From Tenacibaculum sp. SZ-18 (lineage in GTDB: Bacteria > Bacteroidota > Bacteroidia > Flavobacteriales > Flavobacteriaceae): a stretch of 64,000 nucleotides of DNA. Below the pieces are notes generated by a model. That model was not told the origin of the DNA. It was given only the letters and a program-made list of their open reading frames with translations, and did not search any database. The position numbers were made by a program, and so were the translations under genes. Positions within the stretch are counted from its first letter, which is position 1. Each line of letters opens with the position of its first letter. Where the stretch lies: assembly GCF_002813915.1 (NCBI RefSeq), contig NZ_CP019335.1, forward strand, positions 2,401,777 to 2,465,776, read 5' to 3'. This document shows, one piece after another, positions 1-8,799 of the stretch.

Positions 1-195
1 TCAACTTATGAGGATATTATGAAAATAAATCCTAAAGCAGAAATAATTAATATTGATGGTTGGGCTAAAGTAATTTATTTACCAAGTAAATGGATAGCAT
101 GTTTTAATTATAACGAAAACGTTAAAAACACGTCAGAAGTTAGTTATTTATACTACTGGCGTCAAGACATGCTTACAGTTAAATCTGTGGAGTGA
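1..195 (+). CDS. C-terminal fragment of an unknown protein (cut by window edge)
   Basis: The frame is open from base 1 to a TGA at 193-195, giving 64 residues and no start, so the gene begins outside the window. An internal ATG at 19 exists, but codons before it are also open. The fragment is hydrophilic, with several Trp/Tyr residues (DGWAKVIYLPSKW near residues 14-26, YLYYWRQD near 50-57). I do not recognise a family. The Trp-rich style resembles the SH3-like end of the lipoprotein at 2011-2712, but this is only an impression. It is followed by about 100 bases without a gene. Confidence 0.5.
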   Translation, partial: STYEDIMKINPKAEIINIDGWAKVIYLPSKWIACFNYNENVKNTSEVSYLYYWRQDMLTVKSVE

Positions 196-300
196 TTCAG
201 ATATGATTTCACCTTCTCAAATACTAATTTATAATCACTGTAAACTTAGAAGATAACCCAAAATTAATCCTTGTAAATTAGCAAGAACTAGAAAAAGAAA

Positions 301-1080
301 ATGCTAAAAAGAAATAATATGAAACATAGAAATACAACTTTTTTTTACAGTGTAGTAACAATAATAGTTATTGGTTTTATCATTATAAAATTTCTAATTT
401 TTAAAAAGATTAAAGAAGAATATCTATTCCTAAATCATTCTTCATTAAGTAAATATGTAAGGTTATACAACATTACTCAAATAGCCCCCCTTAAAAGTAT
501 CGATGACTTTAAACTCTTTATTAAAGAAAGAAATCTCTCTTTTTATCAACAAATTAAAGACATTGACATGCAGTATTTACAATTACCAGAAAATAATACA
601 GGAGTTATTTATTTAAAGGGATTTGACAATAATAATGATTCATTGAAACAGTCATATAATCCATCAGGAATTAGTTTTTGGAATTCCTTTATAAAAAAAG
701 GAGATTTAAAATTATCTATTTATGATTATGAATTTAAAAAGAAGATTAATACTATTTATAAAGTAGTAAATGATACTATTACAGAAATAGATAAATTAGA
801 CTTAATTGATATTTATTTAAATTCTAAAGGATGTAAAGAATTACAGGCAATTGATCGAATAAATGAAGCATCAATGTATTTCATTACTTTTGAAATAAAA
901 AAAGGGATAATTAAACAGAACTATACTTCAAATAATATTTCAGAAGAAACCATCAAAGCAATAAAGATGTATTTAAAACACAGAACTAATTTATTCAAGG
1001 ATGACGAATCTTACTTAATTAAATACATCGGATATAACATTGAAAACTTCGTATGTAAAGCAGATATCTCAACTAATTAA
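301..1080 (+). CDS. hypothetical protein with N-terminal membrane anchor
   Basis: 259 residues. A short basic N-terminus is followed by one hydrophobic helix (about residues 14-33, FFYSVVTIIVIGFIIIKFLIF), then a Lys-rich boundary and a soluble domain of about 220 residues. A second ATG at codon 7 (base 319) would also keep the helix. The topology suggests a protein anchored in the inner membrane with the bulk of the chain outside. No motif or family is recognised. It stands alone, converging on the SRAP gene, with only a weak AT-rich 7-bp hairpin (1094-1114) between them. Composition is like its neighbours. Confidence 0.6.
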   Translation: MLKRNNMKHRNTTFFYSVVTIIVIGFIIIKFLIFKKIKEEYLFLNHSSLSKYVRLYNITQIAPLKSIDDFKLFIKERNLSFYQQIKDIDMQYLQLPENNTGVIYLKGFDNNNDSLKQSYNPSGISFWNSFIKKGDLKLSIYDYEFKKKINTIYKVVNDTITEIDKLDLIDIYLNSKGCKELQAIDRINEASMYFITFEIKKGIIKQNYTSNNISEETIKAIKMYLKHRTNLFKDDESYLIKYIGYNIENFVCKADISTN

Positions 1081-1121
1081 ATATCCATCGTTCATTAAGA
1101 TTAAAGGTCTTAATTATACAA

Positions 1122-1886
1122 CTACTCAAAAACCAATTCTTCATAAACAACCTCATCTGAAATTTCTGGCACATTACCCATATATTCTTTTCCTCGAAGT
1201 CTTTTTACGGTATGATAATTCAATAAATCGTTAGGATATGACTGAATAATACTTTCAATTTGTTGTATTTCTGAATCATTCGAAATTGGATTTAACCATT
1301 TTTCTTCAGTTTCATCAGTTAAAATTAAAGGCATTCGAGGAGCTTTTAATTTTGGATTATTATGAATTTTAGTCAATAACTCATTGGCCGATGTAGTAAC
1401 AATTGAAAAGGAAGTAAACGATCCTTTATCAGGATTCTTCCACTCATTCCAAAGTCCTGCGAGCACAATTGGTTCTTTGTCTTTTCTATAAATATAAAAT
1501 GGATAAGTATTTTTGTTATAATGATGATGTTCATAAAAACCGTCTATATAAATTAAACATCTTTGATGTCTAGCCGATTCTCTGAACGATGGTTTTTCAA
1601 AAATAGTTTCACCTCGAGCATTTAATGTATTATTCCAAGTTTTTTTCATTTGCTCCTCATCACTTACCCAATGAGGAACCAATCCCCAAGTCGCAACTAC
1701 TGGAAACCGTGGATCTTCATCAGTATATATCAGCATTTCTGGATGATTAAACCCAGATGAATGGTGAATTGGTAAATCAGTCATTGGAGCTAATCTTTCC
1801 ATAATTTCCTCAACTGCTGCCCAATCTCCAAAACGTTTTGCTCTCTTTAATTGAGCTTCTAAACTAACTTTTACATCATAACACAT
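1122..1886 (-). CDS. SRAP family protein (YedK/HMCES-like abasic-site shield)
   Basis: SRAP proteins form a thiazolidine crosslink through Cys2 to abasic sites in single-stranded DNA and so protect them at forks. The start is placed at 1886, not at the upstream ATG at 1895, because only this gives the mature N-terminus Met-Cys-Tyr-Asp needed to expose Cys2. The active-site set is complete in the 254-residue product: Cys2, Asn89 (in NARGET), Glu119 (in GFYE), His175 (in KIHN) followed by PRMP. The spacing matches E. coli YedK (N75, E105, H160). It is a single gene, 2.6 kb from the translesion polymerase cassette and not co-transcribed with it. I see no TTGTAGC element upstream. Confidence 0.9.
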   Translation of the reverse strand: MCYDVKVSLEAQLKRAKRFGDWAAVEEIMERLAPMTDLPIHHSSGFNHPEMLIYTDEDPRFPVVATWGLVPHWVSDEEQMKKTWNNTLNARGETIFEKPSFRESARHQRCLIYIDGFYEHHHYNKNTYPFYIYRKDKEPIVLAGLWNEWKNPDKGSFTSFSIVTTSANELLTKIHNNPKLKAPRMPLILTDETEEKWLNPISNDSEIQQIESIIQSYPNDLLNYHTVKRLRGKEYMGNVPEISDEVVYEELVFE

Positions 1887-2010
1887 AAATACCAAATTGA
1901 ATTACAACAAGATACATATTTATGACTAAACACTATTTTTACAAATAACAAATAAACTACGTAATTTGATTTATCATAATTTATTTCTTTTATTGAAGTA
2001 AAAATGTAAT

Positions 2011-2712
2011 ATGATAAGATTTATATCAATAGTTTGCTGCTTCTTTTTATTCGTTTCATGTCAAAACAAAACTGAAAAATCTGATTCTAAGCCGTCAGTG
2101 GAAAATACAAAATCAACTGAAGTCCGTAAATCCAAAGAATCAATCGTTGTTATCTCTCTAAGTGAGTTTTTATATGAAAACAAGACTGATGAAATCCAAA
2201 TTTTAAATGAAGATGGTACTATTCATTCTACTTTAAAAGGAGGAAAATATTCCTTTAATAATTCCGATTTGAATTTAATGGAAATAGACGAAAGTACTTA
2301 TGAAAATCCTATTCACTCTATAATTTTTTATCCCGAATACTTGGCTTGGTATGTGCTCGCTAAAAAAAGGGATATTAAGTTTACTGTTAGGTCTAAAAGC
2401 GGCGATAAATTCATTGAAAATTCGAACATCCAATTTTATAGTATTAATAGTTTTTTAAAGAAATTCCCTATCGGACTAACAACTCAAAGTCCACTTAGAA
2501 AAGAAAGATCTGAATCTTCAAATGAAATAGAAGATTATTTAAATTATGATTACAGAGTTATTGAAGTTAATGACGATTGGATAAAGATTAAACTAAATCC
2601 CGATACTTCTCCTGGAGAAAAAAGCTATAAAGAACTAGGTTTAACTAGAGAAGGTTGGGTACGATGGAAGAGAGAAAATGAAATACTAATAAAATTCTTT
2701 CTAGCTATTTAA
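2011..2712 (+). CDS. lipoprotein with possible C-terminal SH3-like domain
   Basis: 233 residues. It begins with a typical lipoprotein signal (MIRFISIVCCFFLFVSC), the lipid-bearing cysteine being Cys17, followed by a Lys/Ser-rich tether. The middle (about 45-155) is unrecognised. The last 75 residues contain a PLRKERSE segment, then YRVIEVNDDWIKIKL and EGWVRWK, which resembles the order of strands in bacterial SH3 (SH3b) domains that bind cell-wall or protein ligands. That assignment is inference from pattern only. It is followed 10 bases later by a second lipoprotein gene in the same direction, so the two are probably co-transcribed. Confidence 0.65.
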   Translation: MIRFISIVCCFFLFVSCQNKTEKSDSKPSVENTKSTEVRKSKESIVVISLSEFLYENKTDEIQILNEDGTIHSTLKGGKYSFNNSDLNLMEIDESTYENPIHSIIFYPEYLAWYVLAKKRDIKFTVRSKSGDKFIENSNIQFYSINSFLKKFPIGLTTQSPLRKERSESSNEIEDYLNYDYRVIEVNDDWIKIKLNPDTSPGEKSYKELGLTREGWVRWKRENEILIKFFLAI

Positions 2713-2722
2713 TCCAAAGTTT

Positions 2723-3337
2723 ATGTTTAACCGAAATAAATTTATAGAATATATGCATAAAGTCAAAAGAATTAATTTTTACAGTTTCACTTTATGTTTT
2801 TTGGTGTTTGTTTCTTCTTGTAAGTCTTATAAAAAATTTAAAGAAGAGTCAAATAGTATAATTGCTTCTTATTTACATAAAAAACACGACAGTATTATTA
2901 TAAGTAGAGCTAAAACAAAGGAAGAAATTAATGAGCATCGAGATTACTTTAATAGATTAGAAAACATGTTTATTGAAGACAGAGACTTAATGATAAAAAG
3001 AAATGATTTTAATCTATCTTTTAAATATATTTTGATCGAACGTTATGCTGGCGGTATTTTTAAATATAATTCATTTCTTTTTAACAAAAAAGAGAATACT
3101 GTTTTTGTAAGCTATAATAGTTCTTCGAATCTATATAATGATTTAGATACCTTTAAAAAGGATTATCTAGATATTTTTAATTTATATAGTCAGATTATTG
3201 AAGGAATTAATCCTTCAGAACAACGAATTAAGAAAGACGAAACAATTGGAGATGATTATTTTAGATATTCAAAACCAATTGTTACAATAATAAATAAGAG
3301 TAAGATTACTGATTTTTATGAAGTTAGAACTAAATAA
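2723..3337 (+). CDS. hypothetical lipoprotein
   Basis: Up to 204 residues. The first Met gives an unusually long N-region. The second in-frame ATG at 2753 (Met11) gives a more standard lipoprotein signal ending in FVSSC, with Cys33 of the long form as the lipidated residue, so 2753 may be the true start. After the signal the chain is highly charged and probably helical, with KEEINEHRDYFNRLENMF near the middle. No domain recognised. It lies 10 bases after the preceding lipoprotein gene and 35 bases before a small membrane protein gene, suggesting a three-gene unit of envelope proteins. Confidence 0.6.
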   Translation: MFNRNKFIEYMHKVKRINFYSFTLCFLVFVSSCKSYKKFKEESNSIIASYLHKKHDSIIISRAKTKEEINEHRDYFNRLENMFIEDRDLMIKRNDFNLSFKYILIERYAGGIFKYNSFLFNKKENTVFVSYNSSSNLYNDLDTFKKDYLDIFNLYSQIIEGINPSEQRIKKDETIGDDYFRYSKPIVTIINKSKITDFYEVRTK

Positions 3338-3372
3338 CTATAAATAGCAGGAATTTTAAAATTTATCTAATC

Positions 3373-3786
3373 ATGAAAATTAAAATTATTATTTGCCTTC
3401 TAATCTGTTTAGCTTATTTCTATTATACTTGGAACTTACAAACTCAAATTAAGGAATATCAAAAAATAATCGAAAGCCAAGAACCTATTTCATATACTAT
3501 TATTGAAACTAGAAAAACAAGTAGACCTTCTGGTAAAAGTATGAATAAAGGGCATTCCTTAACTATAAACTATAAGAATGAAAAATACACTATAGATATT
3601 AGTTCAAATCAATATCGAAAATTGAGCACAGGAAATCAAATTCCTCTTTATCACTTTTCATCAAAAAACAAAATAATCTCGTTATTCGATATTCAAGGAA
3701 GAAATAGAGCTTCTGGTTTCATGTTTTCAATAAGCATAATAGTACTTATATATGGAGCATACCTCATTATGAAACTGTTGAAATAA
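3373..3786 (+). CDS. small membrane protein with two transmembrane helices
   Basis: 137 residues. Helix one spans about residues 4-21 and helix two about 113-134. Between them lies a domain of about 85 residues with alternating strands (YTIIETRKTSRPSG, SLTINYKNEKYTIDIS, QIPLYHFSSKN). This layout resembles the DUF3592-type small membrane proteins, whose loop lies outside the cytoplasm, but I cannot confirm the family. It is the last of three plus-strand envelope genes; the next gene has its own promoter. Confidence 0.6.
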   Translation: MKIKIIICLLICLAYFYYTWNLQTQIKEYQKIIESQEPISYTIIETRKTSRPSGKSMNKGHSLTINYKNEKYTIDISSNQYRKLSTGNQIPLYHFSSKNKIISLFDIQGRNRASGFMFSISIIVLIYGAYLIMKLLK

Positions 3787-3810
3787 GTTAAAACTAGAAT
3801 CCTATATTTG
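3778..3810 (+). promoter_or_regulatory. Bacteroidota-type promoter for the DUF4412-like gene
   Basis: A perfect TAnnTTTG -7 box (TATATTTG, 3803-3810) lies 22 bases after a TTG at 3778-3780 that can serve as the -33 element. Transcription would begin near 3816, leaving a leader of about 17 bases before the ATG at 3833. No Shine-Dalgarno sequence is present, which is normal for this phylum. Confidence 0.6.
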
Positions 3811-3832
3811 CATTCAATATTAAAAACACATT

Positions 3833-4468
3833 ATGAAAATTAAATTTTTATCATTTATACTTTTATTAGTCGTAAATAGTATAGTCGCACAAAAAAGCTT
3901 TGAAGGAGTAATTACGTATAAATTAAGCTTTCATGATAAAACTGGTGAAATGTCAGATGAAGAAGCTGCTCAATTTATGGGATCAGAACAAGTTTATTAC
4001 ATTAAAGGAAATAAGTACAAATCTGTAATGAATGGAATGTTAAGTATGAGCCAATATTATACTGGGAAAGATTCTATTTATACTAGAATGGCAACTGGAA
4101 ATAATTTAATGTATTTAAAATCAGACGAGCAAAAAGAAGAAGTTCTTTCAATGAAAGAGAAAAAATCTGCCGCTAAAATTATGGGTAAGAATTGTGATTT
4201 ATTAGATATTAAAACTAATGAAGGAACAACTCAATATTACTTTACTTCTGATTTTAAAGTAAATAGCGAAGACTATAAAAATCATAAATATGGATTATGG
4301 TACTACTGTTTGGATAAAGCTAATGGTTCTTTACCTGTAAAACTTATTATGGATACTGAAGAATTAAAACTTACTATTGAAGCTGTAAAAGTAGAAACTA
4401 AAGAATTAGATGACGCTATTTTTGAACTTCCAAAAGGAATGAACATTATCAAAATGCCTGAAGAATAG
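3833..4468 (+). CDS. secreted DUF4412-like protein
   Basis: 211 residues with a Sec signal peptide (MKIKFLSFILLLVVNSIVAQ, cleavage after about residue 19-20). The mature part begins FEGVITYKLSF and continues with repeated beta strands, including YYIKGNKYKSVMNG and the late segment DDAIFELPKGM. This order (a start of the F.G.I.Y type, a line about tracking state, and a closing F.LP.G) is characteristic of DUF4412/GLPGLI-like periplasmic proteins of Bacteroidota, whose function is unknown. It has its own promoter and a strong hairpin terminator, so it is monocistronic. Confidence 0.7.
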   Translation: MKIKFLSFILLLVVNSIVAQKSFEGVITYKLSFHDKTGEMSDEEAAQFMGSEQVYYIKGNKYKSVMNGMLSMSQYYTGKDSIYTRMATGNNLMYLKSDEQKEEVLSMKEKKSAAKIMGKNCDLLDIKTNEGTTQYYFTSDFKVNSEDYKNHKYGLWYYCLDKANGSLPVKLIMDTEELKLTIEAVKVETKELDDAIFELPKGMNIIKMPEE

Positions 4469-4491
4469 TTTTAAAACTAAAAATATATTAC

Positions 4492-4524
4492 AAAAATCTC
4501 GGAAAGTAATTTTCCGAGATTTTT
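4492..4524. terminator. bidirectional intrinsic terminator
   Basis: A perfect 14-bp stem (AAAAATCTCGGAAA paired with TTTCCGAGATTTTT) closes a 5-base loop GTAAT. T-runs on both strands flank the GC core. It lies between two convergent genes (stops at 4468 and 4540) and can end transcription from either side. Confidence 0.9.
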
Positions 4525-4539
4525 TATTTTCCTAATACT

Positions 4540-5757
4540 TCATCTTCTTCTATTTGCTAATAACGGCGGCGGATTTCCATTAAAAGGATTCCATCTCGCA
4601 ATACTTTTTGCTTCCATTCCTTTTGCTCGCATTACAGCTCTATCTCCATAACGTTCTCTTAATTTATCCATCGCTGTATATAAATTTAGAATCTTCTCGT
4701 CATCATCAAACAAATCGATTTGATGTCCGCCTTCCACCAAATGTGAAAACCGAACTCCAATTAAACGAACTAACATTCTTCGTTTGTATAGTTTCTTATA
4801 TAATTCTTTCACAACAGGAATTATTTTATGATCGGCGGCACTATACGGAATTCGTTGTTGTTGCGTATAAGTTTGAAAATCTGAATAACGAATTTTAAAA
4901 GTAATACAAGAAGTCAGCTTATTTCCCCTTCGTAATTGAAATGCTAAATTTTCTGCAATAGCGACAATAATACTTTCTAGTTTCTGAACATCTGTAGTAT
5001 CTCTATCAAAAGTTCGTTCGGTAGAAATAGATTTTCTTTCATAATATTGAACCACCGGACTGTTGTCTATTCCGTTGGCTTTTTTCCAGATAGAAACCCC
5101 GTTTTTACCAAATACTTTCGCCATCATTTCTAATGGCATTTCCTGAATAGTTCTAATTTTTTTAATTCCTAAATCACATAACGATTTATATGTCACCTCT
5201 CCTACCATTGGTATTTTCTTCACAGAAAGTGGAGATAAGAAAGGTTTTTCTGTTCCTTTTTCTATTCGAATTTGATTGTTAGGTTTTGCTTCTCCTGTAG
5301 CAATTTTAGAAACTGTTTTATTAACGGAATGTCCAAAAGAAATAGGCAATCCTGTTTCTCTAATAATTTTTTGTCTTAATTCAGAAGCTAAGGTATGACA
5401 ACCGAAAAACTTATCCATTCCTGTCAAATCAATATAAAATTCATCTACCGAAGTTTTCTCATATAACGGAACTGAATCTTTAATCACCTCTGTTACTAAA
5501 TCAGAATATTTCGAATATACATGAGAATTTCCTCTAATTACAATAGCTTCTGGACATAATTGTTTTGCCATTCTCATTGGCATTGCAGAATGAATTCCAA
5601 ACGTTCTTGCTTCATAACTACAAGATGCCACTACTCCTCTATCGGAAGTTCCACCAATTAATACGGGTTTTCCGTTCAACTTACTATCCAATAACCGTTC
5701 ACACGAAACAAAGAAAGTATCTAAGTCCATGTGTACAATTGATCTATTTGTATTCAT
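4540..5757 (-). CDS. dinB: Y-family DNA polymerase, DinB/Pol IV-like
   Basis: Error-prone translesion polymerase, 405 residues. Catalytic carboxylates are visible: Asp11 (MDLDTFF) and Asp105-Glu106 (TSVDEFYID). The little-finger/HhH part contains KKIPMVGEVTYKSL. A C-terminal QIDLF at 346-350 is a canonical sliding-clamp binding motif. The ATG shares its A with the TAA of the DnaE-like gene (TAATG at 5755-5759), so the two polymerases are translationally coupled and should be made together. The pair resembles an ImuB-DnaE2 mutasome in layout, but this protein has intact catalytic residues, unlike ImuB. Regulation is probably by the XRE-S24 repressor encoded divergently upstream. It ends at a strong terminator. 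Confidence 0.92.
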   Translation of the reverse strand: MNTNRSIVHMDLDTFFVSCERLLDSKLNGKPVLIGGTSDRGVVASCSYEARTFGIHSAMPMRMAKQLCPEAIVIRGNSHVYSKYSDLVTEVIKDSVPLYEKTSVDEFYIDLTGMDKFFGCHTLASELRQKIIRETGLPISFGHSVNKTVSKIATGEAKPNNQIRIEKGTEKPFLSPLSVKKIPMVGEVTYKSLCDLGIKKIRTIQEMPLEMMAKVFGKNGVSIWKKANGIDNSPVVQYYERKSISTERTFDRDTTDVQKLESIIVAIAENLAFQLRRGNKLTSCITFKIRYSDFQTYTQQQRIPYSAADHKIIPVVKELYKKLYKRRMLVRLIGVRFSHLVEGGHQIDLFDDDEKILNLYTAMDKLRERYGDRAVMRAKGMEAKSIARWNPFNGNPPPLLANRRR

Positions 5758-8747
5758 TACACTCTTTTTTTGGGTTTGGGTCTTTGTGCTTTTCTACTAT
5801 CGGCATATCGAGGATCTTCAATAATAGCAAGTCTTTCCATTGTTTGAGTTTCAATAGTAATACAATCAAACTCCTCCATAACTTTACCTGTAACTCTATA
5901 AATACCTTTTCCTCTAAAAGGATATTTTTGAGCCACTGGAGGAAAATGTACAGTATCTATAAAACCGCCATCTACATCTAAAAATGTTCCGAAAAACATT
6001 TGCTTTCCTTTAGATGTTTTTGTCTTTTTAACAGTAACCAAATAACCTTCAATAGCTACTATTTTTCCTATATAAGCGTTTAAGTTTTGTACTCGAAAAC
6101 CACTCAGTTTTCTATTTACTAAAAGATTAAAAGGATTAGATAATGGAAAACCTAACAATTCAATTTCATCGAAGGCATTTTCTTGTTGAGTTGATGTTAA
6201 TTTTGGAATTTCATAAGAAGAACGTTCTACTCGAAAAAGTGATGTATTAAATTCATCTAAAGTGACTTTATTGATTTTCATATGAGCCTCCCACAACAAC
6301 TCTTTTTTATGCTTTCCTGAAAAACGAAACGCATCAATTTTAATCAAAATCGTAATTTGCTCAATAGATATAGGAACACGTTCTATAAAGTCATCCAAGG
6401 ATAAAAAGCTACCATTTTTACTTCTCTCTTCTATAATTTTTACAGCTGTTTTTGTTTCAAAAGATTGTAAAAACATAAAGCCTAAGAAAATGTCTTTCCC
6501 TTTTATAATCGCCAAATAGTTACTATTATTAATACAGGGAGCTAAAATATTCCCACCATGTAAACGCGCTTCATGAACATATAATTCTACACTATAAAAA
6601 CCACCAGAATTATTAATCGTTGCCACCATATACTCCAACGGAAAATAAGCCTTCAAGTATAAACTCTGATAACTTTCAACAGCATATGATGCTGAGTGTC
6701 CTTTAGCAAAAGCATAACCAGCAAAACTTTCTATTTGTCTCCAAACTTCTTGTGTAAAATTTGCATCCTTACCTGTGTTTCTACAATTTGAAAAAAATTG
6801 TTCTTTTACTTTTAAAAACTCATCTCTCGATCTAAATTTACCTGACATTCCTCGCCTAAGCATATCGGCTTCACCTAAAGTTAATCCGCCAAAATAATGT
6901 GCTACTTTAATCACATCTTCCTGATACACCATAACTCCATAAGTTTCTGGCATAATATCTAACAATACAGGATGTGCGTCTTTTCTTCTTTCAGGATAAC
7001 GGAAACGTAAAATATATTCTCGCATCATTCCTGATTGTGCAACTCCTGGTCGAATTACAGAACTCGCTGCTACTAAACCCAAATAGTTGTCTACTTGTAA
7101 TTTTTTTAACAACATTCGCATGGCTGGAGATTCTACATAAAAACAACCTATAGCTTTTGCGTTTTTTAAAAGATATTTAATTCTAGCATCTTGCTTAAAC
7201 TTAGCGATGTTATGAATATCAATTGGAGGTAAATTTGCATGGTTTTTCGCAACAATTCCAACGGCATCTTTTATTTTTCCTAAACCTCGCTGACTTAAAA
7301 TATCGAACTTGTATAAACCTACATCTTCGGCAATTACCATATCAAATTGCGTGGTAGCAAATCCTTTTGGAGGCATAAAAGTTGCGCAATAATGATGAAT
7401 TGGTTTTTCGGAAATTAAAATTCCTCCTGCATGAATTCCTAAATAGTTCGGAAAGCCTTGAATGAATTTACTATAAATAACAACAAGCTGAGATAACTTA
7501 TCTAACGTTTGATAATTATAACTTCCAGATGACAATACATCTATTTCACTTTTGGGCAAACCAAACACTTTTCCTAATTCTCTTATCGCTGCTCTATATT
7601 TAAATGTATTATACACGGTAATTAAAGCAGTGTTCGGAAATCTTTTGAAAATAAAATTGGTAATATCATCACGGTCTTGCCATGAGAAATCAATATCAAA
7701 ATCAGGTGGATTCTTTCTGTAGAGATTTATAAAACGTTCAAAATACAAGTCCAATTCTATAGGATCTACATCTGTAATTCGAAGTAAATAGGCGATAATA
7801 CTATTGGCTCCACTTCCTCTTCCCACATAAAAATATCCTTTAGATCGAGCGTATTTTAAAATCTTCCAATTAATTAAAAAGTATGAAACAAATCCTTTCT
7901 CCTTAATAATCTCCAATTCTTTTTTAATTCGTACATACACTTTTTCGTCAGCTTTAGGATAGCGATACTCTAAACCTCGATAGCTTAACTTTTCAAGAAG
8001 TTTATAATCCAAAGCTTCATTGGCTGTATATGATTTTTGATTATTGGGTACTTCTCCAGAAAAATCAAACACCACATTACAACTACTCATTAGATCTTTA
8101 GTGTTCGAAATTATATCTGGATAATGTTCAAAGTATTTTTCTATCGTTTCTTCTGAAACAAATTGATGCCATAGTTCACCCTGTTCAGATTCATGTAACC
8201 GACTTAATAATTCATTATTATCAATCGCTCTTAATAATCTATGTGTATTAAATCCTTTTTTATTCTGAAAACTTACGGTGTGTAATACAACCAATTTGTC
8301 TAACTTATTTTTCCATTTAGAAAAAGGAAGTTTTGCTAATTCTTGATACGAAATGCCAATAAATTCATTCGGTAATAACTCAAAATCGACGTTCTTCTGA
8401 AAAGGGTAAACCACATAAACATCTTGCATTAATTTAGAACGCTGTGGAATCTGATATGTATCCTGATGTAAAAACTCAGATAAATATGCATTTATGTTTT
8501 CAAAGCCTGTATTATTTTTCGCAATAAGTACAAATTCTTGCTTTGCTCCGTTTCGAAAATCAACACCGATTAAAGGTTTTACATTATACTTTTCTGCAGT
8601 TCGTAAAAATTCTAAACAAGCAGATGTCGAATTAATATCCGTCAATACTAACGACTTGATATGCCAACTTTCAGCAAGCTGTAAAAGCTCTTCTGTAGCT
8701 ATTGAGCCGTAACGTAAACTATAATATGTATGGCAATTTATAAACAC
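5757..8747 (-). CDS. short DnaE-like DNA polymerase III alpha subunit (DnaE2/ImuC-like)
   Basis: 996 residues, far shorter than the replicative DnaE of this phylum. Order: PHP domain (1-230), C-family palm with GRGSGA (309-314) and PPDFDIDF (347-354; catalytic Asp351, Asp353), third Asp482 in KFDIL, fingers with KGHSASYAVESYQ, and an OB fold near residues 880-970. In the PHP domain the usual first His pair is NCH (residues 4-6) and the TDH motif is TDIN (36-39), so metal ligands are missing and exonuclease activity is unlikely. The start is GTG at 8747, directly after a -7 box. It forms a coupled operon with the Y-family polymerase. It is probably the second, mutagenic polymerase rather than the replicase. 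Confidence 0.88.
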   Translation of the reverse strand: MFINCHTYYSLRYGSIATEELLQLAESWHIKSLVLTDINSTSACLEFLRTAEKYNVKPLIGVDFRNGAKQEFVLIAKNNTGFENINAYLSEFLHQDTYQIPQRSKLMQDVYVVYPFQKNVDFELLPNEFIGISYQELAKLPFSKWKNKLDKLVVLHTVSFQNKKGFNTHRLLRAIDNNELLSRLHESEQGELWHQFVSEETIEKYFEHYPDIISNTKDLMSSCNVVFDFSGEVPNNQKSYTANEALDYKLLEKLSYRGLEYRYPKADEKVYVRIKKELEIIKEKGFVSYFLINWKILKYARSKGYFYVGRGSGANSIIAYLLRITDVDPIELDLYFERFINLYRKNPPDFDIDFSWQDRDDITNFIFKRFPNTALITVYNTFKYRAAIRELGKVFGLPKSEIDVLSSGSYNYQTLDKLSQLVVIYSKFIQGFPNYLGIHAGGILISEKPIHHYCATFMPPKGFATTQFDMVIAEDVGLYKFDILSQRGLGKIKDAVGIVAKNHANLPPIDIHNIAKFKQDARIKYLLKNAKAIGCFYVESPAMRMLLKKLQVDNYLGLVAASSVIRPGVAQSGMMREYILRFRYPERRKDAHPVLLDIMPETYGVMVYQEDVIKVAHYFGGLTLGEADMLRRGMSGKFRSRDEFLKVKEQFFSNCRNTGKDANFTQEVWRQIESFAGYAFAKGHSASYAVESYQSLYLKAYFPLEYMVATINNSGGFYSVELYVHEARLHGGNILAPCINNSNYLAIIKGKDIFLGFMFLQSFETKTAVKIIEERSKNGSFLSLDDFIERVPISIEQITILIKIDAFRFSGKHKKELLWEAHMKINKVTLDEFNTSLFRVERSSYEIPKLTSTQQENAFDEIELLGFPLSNPFNLLVNRKLSGFRVQNLNAYIGKIVAIEGYLVTVKKTKTSKGKQMFFGTFLDVDGGFIDTVHFPPVAQKYPFRGKGIYRVTGKVMEEFDCITIETQTMERLAIIEDPRYADSRKAQRPKPKKRV

Positions 8748-8799
8748 GCTACAAAATTAAGCACAAATTGTAGCAAAGATTGCTTATATTTGTAGCAAA
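8748..8799. promoter_or_regulatory. divergent promoter-operator of the S24 repressor and polymerase operon
   Basis: Two perfect TAnnTTTG boxes point outward: TATATTTG at 8785-8792 (plus) and TAATTTTG on the minus strand at 8759-8752. Each runs directly into TAGC and then the start codon, so both messages look leaderless. The heptamer TTGTAGC occurs three times: inverted at 8754-8748, direct at 8768-8774 and direct at 8790-8796. The two direct copies extend to TTGTAGCAAA and are 22 bp apart, two helical turns. The outer copies overlap the -7 boxes. This is the arrangement expected for operators of the XRE-S24 protein. Confidence 0.7.

Noticed and set aside
1094..1114. Hairpin ATTAAGA/TCTTAAT between convergent genes as terminator
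   Set aside because: Only 7 AT-rich pairs and no T-run on either strand.
5565..5981. Open frame on the plus strand across the polymerase junction
   Set aside because: Antisense shadow with no promoter and unnatural composition; the minus-strand genes are certain.
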